Shown: one piece after another, positions 61,601-64,000 of the stretch
Layout: each line of letters opens with the position of its first letter
Numbering within the stretch: position 1 is the stretch's first letter
Notes under the pieces: model-generated
Told to the model about the DNA's origin: nothing
Databases searched by the model: none
The model's input: only the letters and a program-made list of their open reading frames with translations
DNA from: Osmia lignaria lignaria
Taxonomy: Eukaryota > Arthropoda > Insecta > Hymenoptera > Megachilidae
DNA: 64,000 bases
Assembly (NCBI RefSeq): GCF_051020975.1
Contig: NW_027478162.1
Location: forward strand, 16,802,001 to 16,866,000
Direction of reading: 5' to 3'
Program-made: the position numbers and the translations under genes

Positions 61601-64000
61601 GATATTTAAAAGTTCCGAAGCCGCACCAACATAATAGAGATACAGAAACACCGTGGCCCCTTTCTTTGAGATAACTCTGCACTATTGCGAGCTGCAAATG
61701 CCACTTCCAGCTTAGCTGTGCAGAAGAAGAACAACAAGAAGAAGAAATATCTCGAAATATGTCCGTCAGGCCCCTTCCCTTGAGATAAATCTGCAAATAT
61801 CTCGGAAACGAAGAGAGCTATGGCAAAATGTTAAGAGACCTTTTTTGTAGAGAATTAAGTTTCCTACAATTTATGTTGTATGATATTTTTTGATCAGAAG
61901 CGTAGTTTTCGAGATATATCGAGATATTTAAAAGTTCCGAAGCCGCACCAACATAATAGAGATACAGAAACACCGTGGCCCCTTTCTTTGAGATAACTTT
62001 GCACTATTGCGAGCTGTAAATGCCACTTTCAGCTTAGCTGTGCAGAAGAAGAACAACAAGAAGAAGAAATATCTCGAAATATGTCCGTCAGGCCCCTTCC
62101 CTTGAGATATATCTGCAAATATCTCGGAAACGAAGCGAGCTATGGCAAAATGTTAAGAGACCTTTTTTGTAGAGAATTATGTTTCCTACAATTTATGTTC
62201 TATGATATTTTTTGATCAGAAGCGTAGTTTTCGAGATATATCGAGATATTTAAAAGTTCCGAAGCCGCACCAACATAATAGAGATACAGAAACACCGTGG
62301 CCCCTTTCTTTGAGATAACTCTGCACTATTGCGAGCTGCAAATGCCACTTCCAGCTTAGCTGTGCAGAAGAAGAACAACAAGAAGAAGAAATATCCCGAA
62401 ATATGTCCGTCATCCCCCTTCCCTTGAGATAAATCTGCAAATATCTCGGAAACGAAGAGAGCTATGGCAAAATGTTAAGAGACCTTTTTTGTAGAGAATT
62501 AAGTTTCCTACAATTTATGTTGTATGATATTTTTTGATCAGAAGCGTAGTTTTCGAGATATATCGAGATATTTAAAAGTTCCGAAGCCGCACCAACATAA
62601 TAGAGATACAGAAACACCGTGGCCCCTTTCTTTGAGATAACTCTGCACTAGTGCGAGCCGCAAATGCCACTTTCAGCTTAGCTGTGCAGAAGAAGAACAA
62701 CAAGAAGAAGAAATATCTCGAAATATGTCCGTCATGCCCCTTCCCTTCAGATATATCTGCAAATATCTCGGAAACGAAGCGAGCTATGGCAAAATGTTAA
62801 GAGACCTTTTTTGTAGAGAATTATGTTTCCTACAATTTATGTTCTATGATATTTTTTGATCAGAAGCGTAGTTTTCGAGATATATCGAGATATTTAAAAG
62901 TTCCGAAGCCGCACCAACATAATAGAGATACAGAAACACCGTGGCCCCTTTCTTTGAGATAACTCTGCACTAGTGCGAGCCGCAAATGCCACTTCCAGCT
63001 TAGCTGTGCAGAAGAAGAACAACAAGAAGAAGAAATATCTCGAAATATGTCCGTCAGGCCCCTTCCCTTGAGATAAATCTGCAAATATCTCGGAAACGAA
63101 GCGAGCTATGGCAAAATGTTAAGAGACCTTTTTTGTAGAGAATTAAGTTTCCTACTTTTTATGTTCTATGATATTTTTTGATCAGATGCGTAGTTCTCGA
63201 GATATATCAAGATATTTAAAAGTTCCGAAGCCGCACCAACATAATAGAGATACAGAAACACCGTCGCCCCTTTCTTTGAGATAACTTTGCACTATTGCGA
63301 GCTGTAAATGCCACTTCCAGCTTAGCTGTGCAGAAGAGGTACAACAAGAAGAAGAAATATCTCGAAATATGTCCGTCAGGCCCCTTCCCTTGAGATATAT
63401 CTGCAAATATCTCGGAAACGAAGCGAGCTATGGCAAAATGTTAAGAGACCTTTTTTGTAGAGAATTATGGTTCCTACAATTTATGTTCTATGATATTTCT
63501 TGATCAGAAGCGTAGTTTTCGAGATATATCGAGATATTTAAAAGTTCCGAAGCCGCACCAACATAATAGAGATACAGAAACACCGTGGCCCCTTTCTTTG
63601 AGATAACTCTGCACTAGTGCGAGCCGCAAATGCCACTTCCAGCTTAGCTGTGCAGAAGAAGAACAACAAGAAGAAGAAATATCTCGAAATATGTCCGTCA
63701 GGCCCCTTCCCTTGAGATAAATCTGCAAATATCTCGGAAACGAAGCGAGCTATGGCAAAATGTTAAGAGACCGTTTTTGTAGAGAATTAAGTTTCCTACT
63801 TTTTATGTTCTATGATATTTTTTGATCAGATGCGTAGTTCTCGAGATATATCAAGATATTTAAAAGTTCCGAAGCCGCACCAACATAATAGAGATACAGA
63901 AACACCGTGGCCCCTTTCTTTGAGATAACTCTGCACTAGTGCGAGCCGCAAATGCCACTTTCAGCTTAGCTGTGCAGAAGAAGAACAACAAGAAGAAGAA
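58620..64000. repeat. Right-hand satellite segment, mostly low-order
   Basis: Units anchored every 322 bp from 58674 to 63826, none with a length change. Short duplications remain: 58674-type and 59318-type units (offset 644) share GGAAAAGAAGCGAG, and 61250 and 62538 (offset 1,288) share GTCATGCCCC with CCTTCAGATATATC. Many changes appear in only one unit: CAAGTTATTT near 59990, CAGCTTACCTG near 60105, GTGGACCC near 61010, CAAGAATAAG near 61092, ATGATAAGAG near 61187, TTTAATAGTTCC near 61285, ATATCCCG near 62392 and GAAGAGGTAC near 63335. The array continues past the window end. Confidence 0.88.

Larger units (their letters stand above)
1..64000. repeat. Satellite DNA array, 322-bp monomer, about 199 copies, head to tail
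   Basis: The same 322-bp unit repeats in one orientation from the first base to the last. Taking the TCA of the conserved TGATCAG motif as anchor, successive anchors fall at 107, 429, 751, 1073 and so on to 63504 and 63826. The 197 steps between 107 and 63504 total 63,397 bp, which is 197 x 322 minus 37. Exactly 37 missing bases are explained by ten 1-bp and nine 3-bp deletions, so nothing is inserted. Neighbouring monomers differ at a limited set of recurring sites. Counted on the first monomer, G+C is about 38%. No unique flanking DNA is present at either end. The likely role is constitutive heterochromatin, perhaps centromeric or pericentromeric; that is inference, since no centromere protein site is recognisable. 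I cannot name the satellite family or the species. Confidence 0.99.

Noticed and set aside
1..64000. CRISPR array
   Set aside because: The repeats are 322 bp, contiguous and without unique spacers.
1..64000. Transposon or retroelement insertions
   Set aside because: The length accounting leaves no unexplained base, and no target-site duplication or terminal repeat is seen.

Overview
The whole 64,000-base window is one uninterrupted tandem array of a satellite repeat with a 322-bp monomer. I find no protein-coding gene, RNA gene, transposon, CRISPR array, origin or promoter that I can support. The length accounting closes exactly: 64,000 bases plus 37 deleted bases (ten monomers short by 1 bp, nine short by 3 bp) equals 198.87 monomers of 322 bp. 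No insertion of foreign DNA is therefore hidden in the window. The array runs off both ends, so its true size is above 64 kb and unknown.

The setting is a eukaryotic nuclear genome, most likely heterochromatin at or near a centromere. This is inferred from array size, monomer length and higher-order structure; no single-copy flank is present to prove it. Base composition of the first monomer is about 38% G+C. CpG is not depleted (10 in the first monomer, up to 13 in others, against about 11 expected). That argues against a heavily CpG-methylated vertebrate genome and fits an invertebrate such as an insect. I do not recognise the satellite by name.

Layout. Positions 1-9,039 are a mosaic of short-range duplications. 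Positions 9,040-14,189 are two copies of an 8-monomer higher-order repeat (HOR, 2,575 bp). Positions 16,982-21,487 are two copies of a 7-monomer HOR (2,253 bp). A 2.4-kb segment at 13,935-16,309 recurs at 20,373-22,747. Positions 23,719-28,548 are three copies of a 5-monomer HOR (1,610 bp). Positions 30,584-33,159 and 35,720-38,295 are each two copies of a different 4-monomer HOR (1,288 bp). Positions 40,151-51,601 hold a 14-monomer HOR (4,502 bp), twice at full length and once as an 8-monomer deletion derivative. Positions 54,500-58,619 carry an 8-monomer duplication (2,570 bp). Positions 58,620-64,000 have little long-range order and more private mutations.

Monomers combine two linked left-half haplotypes with several right-half variants. 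Chimeric monomers at HOR boundaries show where unequal exchange occurred. The interest of the window lies in this readable record of satellite turnover. The open frames of about 74 codons seen once per monomer are by-products of the repeat and are not annotated as genes.
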